From NCBI GenBank assembly GCA_016795025.1, contig JAEUIR010000012.1:1-40883 (forward strand): a DNA stretch of 40,883 bases. The letters run 5' to 3'. The DNA is from Phycisphaerales bacterium (GTDB taxonomy: Bacteria > Planctomycetota > Phycisphaerae > UBA1845 > Fen-1342). Of the stretch, positions 8,265 through 15,997 are shown piece after piece. The notes under the pieces were generated by a model. It had not been told where the DNA came from. It worked only from the letters and a program-made list of their open reading frames with translations, and did no database searches. The stretch's first letter is position 1. Every line of letters begins with the position of its first letter. Position numbers and translations under genes: made by a program.

Positions 8265-8975
8265 ATGAACGCTATCCGCACGAACCCATCAAAATTGAAC
8301 CTGCGGTTATTGAGCGCCATGCTGACCGCACTGACGCTGACATCATCCTCGGTGTATGCAGACATTGACACCGACGAATTCGAACGCCGCAAGGCTGCCG
8401 CCTTGCGTGAGTCCGAGGAATACTTTGAGACGATCCGCGACCCGATTCGCAGGCGGCAGCGTCAACAGGAGGAGCGCGATGCGATCGATGCACTCTGGCG
8501 CAGGCATATCGAAAAATCACCTGACGACCCGGACGAAGCCGCGCTGATGGGCGCGCCGAAATTCAACGGCGAAGCAGTCGTCGGAACCGGCGAATTCGGC
8601 GAAGCGGGCAGACTCTCATTCGAGTGGATCAATCCACGAACGCGCGAATCGACCTCCGGACCGAATGTGGCGAGTGTCATGTACTACATCGCCGGTTCGC
8701 CGAATTACGACACATGGACTCCGTTTGCAGTGGGTACCAACGCGGCGGAGGGATGGAGCATCGGCTTTCGACCGGAGGACGCCAATCCGTCAGGCTTCCC
8801 TGAGGTCAATGTGCGCGCGGAACCGCGGGACGCACAGGGCAACGTCATTCAGTTGCTCGACGAATCAGGATTCAATCGTGCCCAGGGCACGCTCGCGGCA
8901 ATCCACTTTGTGCCCGAGCCGGCGACGGTGGCGCTCATCGCGATCGGCTTGATGTTTGCTCGGCGACGAACTTAG
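8265..8975 (+). CDS. PEP-CTERM sorted exported protein
   Basis: A 236-residue secreted protein. The signal peptide covers about residues 1-34, with LLSAMLTALTLTSSSVYA as its core. A charged stretch follows (DEFERRKAAALRESEEYF, RRRQRQQEERDAIDALW) that may be helical. The C-terminus is the PEP-CTERM sorting tag VPEPATVALIAIGLMFARRR: the VPEP motif, a hydrophobic helix and an Arg cluster. Such tags are recognised by an exosortase, after which the protein is exposed at the surface or in exopolysaccharide. AGGA precedes the ATG at 8265. The middle of the protein has no recognised domain. No exosortase is in this window. Confidence 0.85.
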   Translation: MNAIRTNPSKLNLRLLSAMLTALTLTSSSVYADIDTDEFERRKAAALRESEEYFETIRDPIRRRQRQQEERDAIDALWRRHIEKSPDDPDEAALMGAPKFNGEAVVGTGEFGEAGRLSFEWINPRTRESTSGPNVASVMYYIAGSPNYDTWTPFAVGTNAAEGWSIGFRPEDANPSGFPEVNVRAEPRDAQGNVIQLLDESGFNRAQGTLAAIHFVPEPATVALIAIGLMFARRRT

Positions 8976-9003
8976 CAGCCGCGGGCCCCCGTACGACCTG
9001 CAA

Positions 9004-9049
9004 ACGAAATTGGCGTCGAACGAGTGAACTCGCTCGACGCCAATTTCGT
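9004..9049. terminator. Long bidirectional hairpin between convergent genes
   Basis: Two 21-base arms (9004-9024 and 9029-9049) pair with a single mismatch around a TGAA loop. The hairpin lies midway between the PEP-CTERM gene stop and the stop of the convergent aldolase gene, so it probably terminates or protects both transcripts. Only a modest T-run is present (AATTTCG). Confidence 0.65.
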
Positions 9050-9074
9050 CGGTTCAGCTTCGAACGCGGAAGGA

Positions 9075-9998
9075 CTACTCCTTGCCCGCGTAAATGCTCA
9101 TGATGCGCTTCAGCATCGCCACGGCGTCCTTGCGCGGACGCTGAAACGCGTTACGGCCGATGATCGAACCGAATCCCCCGCCGTCGCGGATGCCGCGAAT
9201 TTCGTCAAAAACGGCCGCCTCGTCCTTGGTCGCGCCGCCGGAGAAAATGACGATGCGGCGCCCGTCGAACGCGCTCTGCACACAGTGGCGAATGCGATCC
9301 GCGAGCGTCTTGATCGGGATTTGCTGCTTTTCGAAGACTTTCTTCGCCTCCGCCTGCTCGATGAAATCCGTGGGCGGCTTGACCTTGATGATGTGCGCAC
9401 CAAGCTGCGCGGCGATTTGCGCGGCGTACGCGCATACGTCGATGGCGGTTTCGCCATCCTTGCTCAACCCTTCGCCGCGCGGATAGCTCCACACCACCAC
9501 GACCAAACCGGCCGACTTGGCTTCTTCGGCGAGACTATTGAGCTGCTCATATTGCTGCTGAGCATGCGCCGAACCAGGATAGATCGTGAATCCGATCGCG
9601 GCGCAGCCGAGCCGCAAGGCGTGATCGATCGACGCGGTGATCGCCTGGCACGGATTCTTAGAGCCATAAAGCGACTCATTATTATTGAGCTTGAGAATCA
9701 GCGGCAGTTCGCCCGCGAAATGCCGCGCGCCGGCTTCGATGAATCCGAGGGGCGCAGCGTATGCGTTGCAGCCGGCCTCGAGCGCCAGCTCAAAGTGATA
9801 ATGCGGGTTGTACCCCACCGGATTCGGAGCAAAACTGCGAGCCGGGCCATGCTCGAAGCCCTGATCGACCGGGAGGATGACGAACTTTCCGGTGTCGGCG
9901 AGCGTGCCGGTTCCCAGCATGCGCCGCAGGTTCGCCAGCGTGCCGGGGTTGTCGCTTTCGTACCAACTGAGAATCTGTCGAACGCGATCGGACATCAT
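9075..9998 (-). CDS. fbaB: Class I fructose-bisphosphate aldolase (DhnA type)
   Basis: A 307-residue Schiff-base aldolase of the archaeal/DhnA type, cleaving fructose 1,6-bisphosphate in glycolysis and running in reverse for gluconeogenesis. Motifs are FVILPVDQGFEHGP, GCAAIGFTIYPGS, VVVWSYPRGEG, AAQLGAHIIKVKPPT with candidate Schiff-base lysines 205/207, and the phosphate loop IVIFSGGATKDEA. AGGAG lies 7 bases before the ATG at 9998; a second ATG follows immediately. It is downstream of prmC-murA on the same strand, 139 bases away, with a GC-rich leader holding a run of G residues near 10023-10030. Confidence 0.92.
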   Translation of the reverse strand: MMSDRVRQILSWYESDNPGTLANLRRMLGTGTLADTGKFVILPVDQGFEHGPARSFAPNPVGYNPHYHFELALEAGCNAYAAPLGFIEAGARHFAGELPLILKLNNNESLYGSKNPCQAITASIDHALRLGCAAIGFTIYPGSAHAQQQYEQLNSLAEEAKSAGLVVVVWSYPRGEGLSKDGETAIDVCAYAAQIAAQLGAHIIKVKPPTDFIEQAEAKKVFEKQQIPIKTLADRIRHCVQSAFDGRRIVIFSGGATKDEAAVFDEIRGIRDGGGFGSIIGRNAFQRPRKDAVAMLKRIMSIYAGKE

Positions 9999-10137
9999 GA
10001 TGAATCTCCTTGACCGCGCGCCGGGGGGGGCTCCGCCGGCCGGTCGAAATGCGCAAACGCGCCGGCAATTATGATTGGAATCGAGCCGGGCTGCAACGAA
10101 ACGCGGCGCGCGCCGCGATCGTTGCGCTGCGCCTGAT

Positions 10138-11418
10138 TCAAATCTCGCCGTCGGTCCGCCGCTCAATATCCGCACCCACGGCCCGCAGCTTTTCTTCCAT
10201 ATTCTGATAGCCGCGCTCGATGTGATAGATGCGGTTCACTTCTGTTACGCCTTGCGCTGCAAGACCGGCCAGCACCAGCGCGGCCGATGCGCGCAGGTCA
10301 GACGCCATCACCGGCGCGCCCACGAGCTGTTTCACGCCCTGCACGATCACGGTTGGGCCTTCTTTGCGCAAGTTCGCGCCCATGCGGTTCAATTCGGCTA
10401 CGTGCAGAAATCGATCAGGAAAGATCTTTTCCGTGACAATGCTATTCCCATCGGCCATGCACAGCAGCGCCATGAGCTGCGCCTGCAGGTCCGTCGCAAA
10501 ACCCGGAAACACTTGTGTGGTCACGTCCGTCGGAAGCAGCCGCCGCGCGGACGAAACAAACACGCCCTGCTCGGTGCGCTCGGTTTGGACGCCCACCGCG
10601 CTCAGCCGGTCCACGAATGCCAACAGATGATCCATCCGGCAGTTCTTGATCGTCAACTCGCCGTTCGTGATCGCCGCGGCGATCATGAATGTGCCGGCTT
10701 CGATGCGATCCGGAATGATGCGATATTCGCAGCCCATCAATCGTTGCACGCCTTGAATGTGGATGCGCGGTGTACCCTGCCCCGTGATCTTCGCGCCGCA
10801 CTTGATCAGAAAATTCGCCAGATCGACCACTTCCGGCTCGCAGGCGGCCATCTCGATGATCGTCTCGCCTTCGGCCAGCGTGGCGGCCATCATGGCGTTG
10901 GCGGTTCCCAGCACCGTCGAGCCAAAAGGCCCGCCGAGAAACATTTCGCAGCCGCGCAGTCTGCGCGTCGTCGAAAAAATGTCGCCGCTGCGAAGCTCGA
11001 CATCCGCACCGAGCTTCTGCATTGCAAGAATGTGGAGATCCACCGGGCGAAAGCCGAACGCGCACCCGCCGGGCATGGATACCTGCGCTTTGCCGCGCTT
11101 CGCCAGCAACGGGCCAAGCACGCAAATCGATGCACGCATCTTTCGCACGATGTCATACGGCGCGTGCGAGTTGGCTTCGCTCCGAACGTGCAGACGCATG
11201 GACCCATCGGGGCGCCGTTCCGCTTCGCAGCCGAGCGTGCGGAGCAACTCCGCCAGCGAATCGACATCATCCACATTCGGAATGTCGTGGAGAACCACTT
11301 CGCCTTCGCACAGCAGCGCGGCGGCCATGATGGGCAACGCTGCGTTTTTCGCGCCGCTGATGGAAACGGTCCCCCGCAGACGATTGCCGCCGCGAATTCG
11401 ATAATATGCGAGACCCAT
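10138..11418 (-). CDS. murA: UDP-N-acetylglucosamine 1-carboxyvinyltransferase
   Basis: The first committed enzyme of peptidoglycan synthesis, transferring enolpyruvate from PEP to UDP-GlcNAc in the cytosol. 426 residues, the usual length. SGAKNAALP near the N-terminus carries the conserved lysine (Lys24). The active-site loop MPGGCAFGFRPVDLH contains Cys119, the residue alkylated by fosfomycin, so the enzyme should be sensitive (inference). PRIHIQGV, PDRIEAGTFM and GFATDLQAQ are further EPSP-family blocks. Its start is 3 bases after the prmC stop, so the two are one transcription unit. Presence of murA argues that this lineage makes peptidoglycan, as now accepted for planctomycetes. Confidence 0.97.
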   Translation of the reverse strand: MGLAYYRIRGGNRLRGTVSISGAKNAALPIMAAALLCEGEVVLHDIPNVDDVDSLAELLRTLGCEAERRPDGSMRLHVRSEANSHAPYDIVRKMRASICVLGPLLAKRGKAQVSMPGGCAFGFRPVDLHILAMQKLGADVELRSGDIFSTTRRLRGCEMFLGGPFGSTVLGTANAMMAATLAEGETIIEMAACEPEVVDLANFLIKCGAKITGQGTPRIHIQGVQRLMGCEYRIIPDRIEAGTFMIAAAITNGELTIKNCRMDHLLAFVDRLSAVGVQTERTEQGVFVSSARRLLPTDVTTQVFPGFATDLQAQLMALLCMADGNSIVTEKIFPDRFLHVAELNRMGANLRKEGPTVIVQGVKQLVGAPVMASDLRASAALVLAGLAAQGVTEVNRIYHIERGYQNMEEKLRAVGADIERRTDGEI

Positions 11419-11421
11419 GAC

Positions 11422-12336
11422 TTAGCTTCCTCCTTGAGCGGCGTCATGCGTATGGGCTTGCACCACGCGCAGATGGCCGGCGGTGTCGCGATGCAGAGCC
11501 ACGCTTTTCCATACTGCGTCGCTGAAAAGCTCGCGAACGGCGGCGGCCTGATTGTACGCTATTTCCATCAGAAACAAGCCGCCCGGCGCGATGCGCCTGG
11601 GAGCTTCGGCGACGAGCGGGCGAATGATCGACAGGCCGTCGTCCCCCGCGAACAAGGCTGTTCGCGGCTCGAATTCGCGCACCGACCTTGCCACCGTGTC
11701 CGCGCCGCGCTCAGCGATGTATGGCGGATTGCTGACCACCACGTTGAAGGCCGGCGGCGCGCCATCCCCGGTCCACGGCCCGAACAAGCTTCCGCAACGG
11801 AACTCGACTCGGCCGGCCACGCCGTGTTTGTTTGCGTTGCGCCGCGCAACCGCCAGCGCCGTCTCGCTCATGTCCGAAGCAAACAGTCGCGCCGCCGGAA
11901 GATGTTTGGCCAGCGCCACCGCGATGCAGCCGCTGCCCGTGCCGATGTCAACGATGGCCGCATCGACCTGACCACTCCTCCGCACCCAGTCGATCGCTCT
12001 CTCGACGATCATCTCGGTTTCCGGCCGGGGAATCAGCACATCCGGCGTGACGTCAAAAGAAAGCGAGAAGAATTCCTTTGCGCCTGTGAGGTATGCAATC
12101 GGCTTGCCGCCGCCCGCTTCGCGAACCGCGTCGCGAAACACAGTCATGGCGCCCGCGTCGGGAACGAACTCGAATCGCGCGTAGAGTTGAATGCGCGGGC
12201 ATCCCAATGCGTGGGCAAGCAGGATTTCGGCGCAGAGCCGCGGCGACTCGATCCCCTGACGCTGGAAATGCTGCCGCGTCCAGTCGAGCAGTCGGGCGAC
12301 CGTCCATGGCGCCGCGTTTGAACTCGCGTCCTGCAT
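11422..12336 (-). CDS. prmC: Peptide chain release factor N5-glutamine methyltransferase
   Basis: SAM-dependent enzyme that methylates the GGQ glutamine of release factors RF1/RF2. The 304-residue product has the N-terminal helical domain (ESPRLCAEILLAHAL), then YLTGAKEFFSLSFDVTPDVL and IPRPETEM, the SAM site VDIGTGSGCIAVALA at about 129-143, and the catalytic NPPY at 203-206. I chose the ATG at 12336 because it begins the conserved part; the frame stays open to 12519, but that extension is not family-like. Upstream lies an AT-rich divergent control region containing a 16-bp palindrome. Confidence 0.95.
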   Translation of the reverse strand: MQDASSNAAPWTVARLLDWTRQHFQRQGIESPRLCAEILLAHALGCPRIQLYARFEFVPDAGAMTVFRDAVREAGGGKPIAYLTGAKEFFSLSFDVTPDVLIPRPETEMIVERAIDWVRRSGQVDAAIVDIGTGSGCIAVALAKHLPAARLFASDMSETALAVARRNANKHGVAGRVEFRCGSLFGPWTGDGAPPAFNVVVSNPPYIAERGADTVARSVREFEPRTALFAGDDGLSIIRPLVAEAPRRIAPGGLFLMEIAYNQAAAVRELFSDAVWKSVALHRDTAGHLRVVQAHTHDAAQGGS

Positions 12337-12478
12337 TTTTGCTTTATAACCTCGTGCGACTCGACCTGCGAGACGCGGCGTGAATCTCGCGCTTCGCCGT
12401 TTCGCACTGATCCCGGCGAGGCCAAATGGATTGCATCGACTCACAGCGATTGACATCAGCTCCATTTTGTACCATAAG

Positions 12479-12497
12479 ATACAATATATTGTATAAT
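12479..12497. promoter_or_regulatory. Perfect 16-bp palindrome overlapping a TATAAT box
   Basis: ATACAATATATTGTAT at 12479-12494 is its own reverse complement. TATAAT at 12492-12497 is a consensus -10 for the rightward (porin) direction, and TTGACA occurs at 12450-12455, although the spacing between these two hexamers is too long to form one promoter. The site is in a short AT-rich island between prmC and the porin gene in otherwise GC-rich DNA, as expected for an operator and promoters controlling one or both genes. Confidence 0.5.
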
Positions 12498-12638
12498 GTA
12501 CGTATTGTCGCTCGATCATTTACATCGCGCATGAACCTCGTTTGGCGACGATCGGCAACAACCGATAGGAACGACGACAGCACGCACGGACCTTGACCAT
12601 TCGTCATTCGTCGCGCGGTCACAAGGAGAATATCGCCC

Positions 12639-13937
12639 ATGAGGAGCACCTGAGGCATTCTATTGCTCAGCGCGGCAGGAGCCTTCGCTGGCGACGCTAC
12701 CACGCAGCCCGGCAGCGCGCCGATCGAAACTCCGGCTTCGCGGTCCTCACCGGACGATTCCGACGTGTTTGCCCGAGATCGGCTGCTCGGCAGCTGGTGG
12801 GGCACACGGTCGTTTTTGGAAGACAACGGCCTGACTTTTAATCTCACGCTCACCACGGTCTATCAGCACAACGCGCACGGTGGCTTGCAGACAAAGAACG
12901 CACACAAGATCACCGGCAGCTACGGGCTTGAGCTGACGCTCGATCTGGGCGCGATGAAGCTGATCGACGGCGGCACGGTGTATGCGCTAGCCGAAGGCGG
13001 CTGGAGCGACGGTGTCGATGAATACGTGGGCAGCCTGTTCGGGGTCAATGGCGAAGCGTTCGGCGATGAAGAGGTCGTGCTGAGCGAGTTGTGGTATGAG
13101 CAGAAAATTCTGGGCGAAGCGCTGCGCGTTCGCGGCGGAAAGATCGACCTCACGGTTGACTTCGATACGAACGCATACGCGAATGACTCCGTGACGCAGT
13201 TCTTGAATAACGGTCTGGCGAACACCGCGAACATCCCGTTTCCAGAGCCAGGCCATGGCGTGCAACTGGTTGCGACGCCGTGCCCGTGGTTCTATTTCGC
13301 CGCCGGCGGCGCCGACGCGGACGCGGAGAACGTGCGCGCCGGGTTCGACACGGCCTATCACGGGCCGGACAACTTCTTCTCCATCTATGAATTCGGCGTA
13401 ACTCCTACGCTGGAAACCGCATGGGGCAAGCTGCCGGGGGCGTATCGCGTCGGCATGTGGCACGACCCCCGAGCGAAAGAGAAATTCTTCAACGACCGCT
13501 TCGGGTATCGCCTGTCAGTGCCCCTGAAGCGCGACGACGTGGGCTTCTACGCCGGCTTTGATCAAGCCGTGTTTCGAGAAAACCCGGCTGACAGCAGCGA
13601 CGAACAGGGACTCGGGGTTTTCGCGCGGTACGGCTACGCGCATTCCGACGTGAATGAGATCGAGAACTTCTGGAGCGTCGGCTGGCAATACCTGGGCCTG
13701 ATCCCGACGCGTGACGAAGACACGCTGGGATTCGGCGTGGCATCGGGAATTCTGTCTGACAAGCTGACGCGCATCGGCCGCGACCCGCACCATGAGACAG
13801 TCCTGGAGACCTATTACCGAATGCAGATCCTTCCGTGGCTTTCGGTGTCGCCGGACTTTCAATGGATTTTACGCCCGGATGGCGAGAACGGCCGGGATGC
13901 GTTTGTCGCGGGTTTTCGCGTGCAGATGTCATTCTAA
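12639..13937 (+). pseudogene. OprB-like carbohydrate porin with an in-frame TGA in its signal peptide
   Basis: The body from about 12680 encodes an outer-membrane beta-barrel of the carbohydrate-selective porin OprB family: LLGSWWGTRSFLEDNGLTFN, repeated amphipathic strands, LPGAYRVGMWHDP, and a terminal phenylalanine (FRVQMSF) typical of barrel proteins. The natural start appears to be the ATG at 12639, preceded by AAGGAG. Reading from it gives MRST, then TGA (12651-12653), then GILLLSAAGAFAGDA in the same frame. This is a good signal peptide except for the stop, which one base change could create from CGA (Arg) or TGG (Trp). Initiation at TTG 12663 would restore the body but lose most of the signal sequence. 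Neighbouring genes use TGA as a normal stop. It may be a recent nonsense mutation, a sequencing error or read-through; the rest of the frame is intact. Confidence 0.7.
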
Positions 13938-14034
13938 TCTGACGTCACCATCAAGGCGCGCCGCTCGAATGCCGATCTGCAAGTAAATCGGATCATCGAA
14001 GTCCGTGAGCAAAGCCACCCTAAAAGGAGCGCAA

Positions 14035-14244
14035 ATGTTCAATCGTAAGCTGCAAGTGTTGGCGGTGACTCTCTCGAGCGCGACGTTTGCGTTCACCACT
14101 TGCTCGACCAACATGCGTGACGCGCTCATCGGCGGCGCGCTGGATTGGGTGTCCGGGTCCACGTCGGACGTGCTTTCGGCAGTTTTCCCGCTGCTCTTGT
14201 CGGGCGCGACTGACGACGTGAGTTCGGCGTCCGACGCCCGATAG
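14035..14244 (+). CDS. Small exported protein, unknown function
   Basis: 69 residues from an ATG with an excellent AAAGGAG ribosome site. An N-terminal signal peptide (MFNRKLQVLAVTLSSATFAF) is followed by TTCSTNMRDALIGGALDWVSG, where the cysteine could be a lipoprotein attachment point. The rest, SDVLSAVFPLLLS, is hydrophobic. Short proteins with an (M/L)RDALIxGALDxVSG-like stretch occur in planctomycete genomes as I recall them; no function is assigned. It follows the porin gene by 97 bases on the same strand and may be co-transcribed. Confidence 0.65.
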   Translation: MFNRKLQVLAVTLSSATFAFTTCSTNMRDALIGGALDWVSGSTSDVLSAVFPLLLSGATDDVSSASDAR

Positions 14245-14361
14245 TCGCAAACTCCCTGAAAATACCAACGTTGACCTCGATCCAATGCGGCGCTAAGGTC
14301 GATTGGGGGGCGGCGAGGCGATGTCAGCCTGCGCGAATGGACTGATCCTTGGGAGGTCGGC

Positions 14362-14784
14362 ATGAAATGCATGTTGGGTGCGGCGATCGTGGCGGCGGCG
14401 CTATTGACGGGATGTGCACAGCGAAATACCGGCGCGGCTCAAGGTACCGAGCAGCGCGTCGCGGAAATTGCGCGTGTATATGAGAAGGAATTCGCGGGCA
14501 ATCCCAATCGGCAGGTCCGCAAACCGCGCGTCGACGCCCGAAATCGCGCCATGCGCGAATTGGCCGAACTGGCCGCCGTCGAGCTGGCATCCGCGCCGCA
14601 GACCCAAGGCGACGCGAAGCTCGCTTCCGACGCGGCTTCGCCCAGCACCCCCGCGGCTGAGTTTCACGCGGCTCTCGCAGCGCTTCAGGCGGCTGCGGAG
14701 CATCGCGAGGAATCTGCGGTTCGCCGCGAATATGCCCGCGTGATTGAAGCGCATGCCAAGCTGGCTGAAGCGGAAACTCACTAA
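14362..14784 (+). CDS. Small lipoprotein, helical, unknown function
   Basis: 140 residues. The signal peptide has a clean lipobox, ALLTGCAQ, so the mature protein should be lipid-anchored at Cys18. The rest is Ala/Glu/Arg-rich and predicted helical, e.g. RNRAMRELAELAAVELASA and FHAALAALQAAAEHREESA, possibly a coiled coil. No domain recognised. It lies on the same strand as the preceding small gene and converges with the epimerase-like gene, with 9 bases between stops. Confidence 0.65.
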   Translation: MKCMLGAAIVAAALLTGCAQRNTGAAQGTEQRVAEIARVYEKEFAGNPNRQVRKPRVDARNRAMRELAELAAVELASAPQTQGDAKLASDAASPSTPAAEFHAALAALQAAAEHREESAVRREYARVIEAHAKLAEAETH

Positions 14785-14793
14785 GCTCGGGCG

Positions 14794-15978
14794 CTATTGA
14801 ACGTCGATTTTGAGCTCGGCCACCAGCGTTTCATCAACGCTGAGGCCGAGCCCATGGCCTGCGCGCGGCTTGATGCGCCCGCCGCGACCAAAGCGGATTG
14901 GCCGCCGAGTAACATCCGCTCGCAGCAACAAACGTCCGAATGCCCCTTCCACGAAGCGCGCACTCGGGCAACATTCCAAAAACGCGATGCCGGCCGCCGA
15001 GAGGATGCTCGTTTCGCCGACAAGGCAGCCGAGTTGCACGTCAATGCCGCTCTGAAGCGCGAGCTTTGCGAGCCGCAGCGCCGGCATTAATCCGCCGTTC
15101 TTGGCCAGCCGGATGTTCAACACCTGCACCGCGCCATCGCCCACCAGCCGCCGGGCGTCCTCCATCGTGACCATCGATTCGTCCGCAATCAGATCAATCG
15201 GCGCGACCTGACGAAGTCTGGGGAGCAAGTGGTCGTGTTGATCGGATAGCGGCTGCTCCAGCGCGCTGACGCCGTATAGACGAAGCGTCGGGATGTGCTC
15301 CACCGCCTCGTCGAACGTCCAGGCGCCGTTCGCGTCGGCACGGAGCGTCGCGCGTCCGCTTTCGAGCGCGGGGCGCAGCACGCGGTACGCCCATTCGAGC
15401 CGCTGCTCCCACCCGGGCGTCGCCACTTTGATCTTGAAATCACGCAGCCCATACCAGCGCTGCGCACGAAGCAACCATTGGAGCTTGGTCTTCGATCGCC
15501 CCACCACGACTCCGGAATACCTGGCCGCTCGAATGCACCCCGGCGCACCGAAGCCCCCTAACCCCATCCAACCCACCACGTCCGTCAGCCGCCGTTGAAA
15601 TACCCGCCCACAGAGATCAAGCAGCGCGAGTTCGATCGCCGCGCGCGCGGCCGTGACAATGCGCTCACCGTCCATCATCGGCAGCGCGTCGATGAACTCA
15701 AGCGCTTCCGCCCAGTTACCCGGCTGAAAATCCGCCAGACGCGGAACGAACAACTCGCGAATGTCGCGCAGCACCGTCGCGGGCGTTTCGCCGCTGACGT
15801 ATGGCCGGGCGAGCGTCTCGCCCCAGCCCGCGAAGTGGGCGAACGGTGTCGCCGCAATCGCCTGAACAACGACGGGATCAGCCACTGAGCGCGACGCCGC
15901 GGCGTGCTCGAATTTCAGACGCATCGGAACGGCCAGCGCGAGGACGTTTAGCTGTCGAATGCGGAGCGGTGTAACCAT
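14794..15978 (-). CDS. Enolase-superfamily enzyme (mandelate racemase/muconate lactonizing group)
   Basis: 394 residues with an N-terminal capping domain and a C-terminal barrel. The catalytic set of the muconate-lactonizing/dipeptide-epimerase subgroup is visible: KIK at 182-184, metal ligands Asp215 (RADANG), Glu241 (EQP) and Asp266 (ADES), and Lys293 in LAKNGG. Such enzymes abstract a proton alpha to a carboxylate; substrates include dipeptides, N-acylamino acids, o-succinylbenzoate precursors and cis,cis-muconate. The KxK plus KNGG arrangement fits racemase, epimerase or OSB synthase, and context does not choose among them. It sits 19 bases downstream of a secreted hydrolase gene, so the two are likely co-transcribed. 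Confidence 0.85.
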   Translation of the reverse strand: MVTPLRIRQLNVLALAVPMRLKFEHAAASRSVADPVVVQAIAATPFAHFAGWGETLARPYVSGETPATVLRDIRELFVPRLADFQPGNWAEALEFIDALPMMDGERIVTAARAAIELALLDLCGRVFQRRLTDVVGWMGLGGFGAPGCIRAARYSGVVVGRSKTKLQWLLRAQRWYGLRDFKIKVATPGWEQRLEWAYRVLRPALESGRATLRADANGAWTFDEAVEHIPTLRLYGVSALEQPLSDQHDHLLPRLRQVAPIDLIADESMVTMEDARRLVGDGAVQVLNIRLAKNGGLMPALRLAKLALQSGIDVQLGCLVGETSILSAAGIAFLECCPSARFVEGAFGRLLLRADVTRRPIRFGRGGRIKPRAGHGLGLSVDETLVAELKIDVQ

Positions 15979-15997
15979 GTGATCTCGTAGACGGCGT

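Noticed and set aside
9024-10013. 329-residue plus-strand open frame
   Set aside because: It is antisense to the aldolase gene, which has full family motifs; the sequence is a codon shadow.
10075-12321. 748-residue plus-strand open frame
   Set aside because: It lies wholly opposite murA and prmC, is rich in Arg/His/Ala and has no known motif. Long antisense frames are expected in high-GC genes.
12639-12653. Alternative genetic code (TGA as a sense codon)
   Set aside because: folK, the MATE gene, the BamE-like gene, motA and the TOPRIM-like gene all end at TGA exactly where the family or overlap predicts, so TGA is a stop here.
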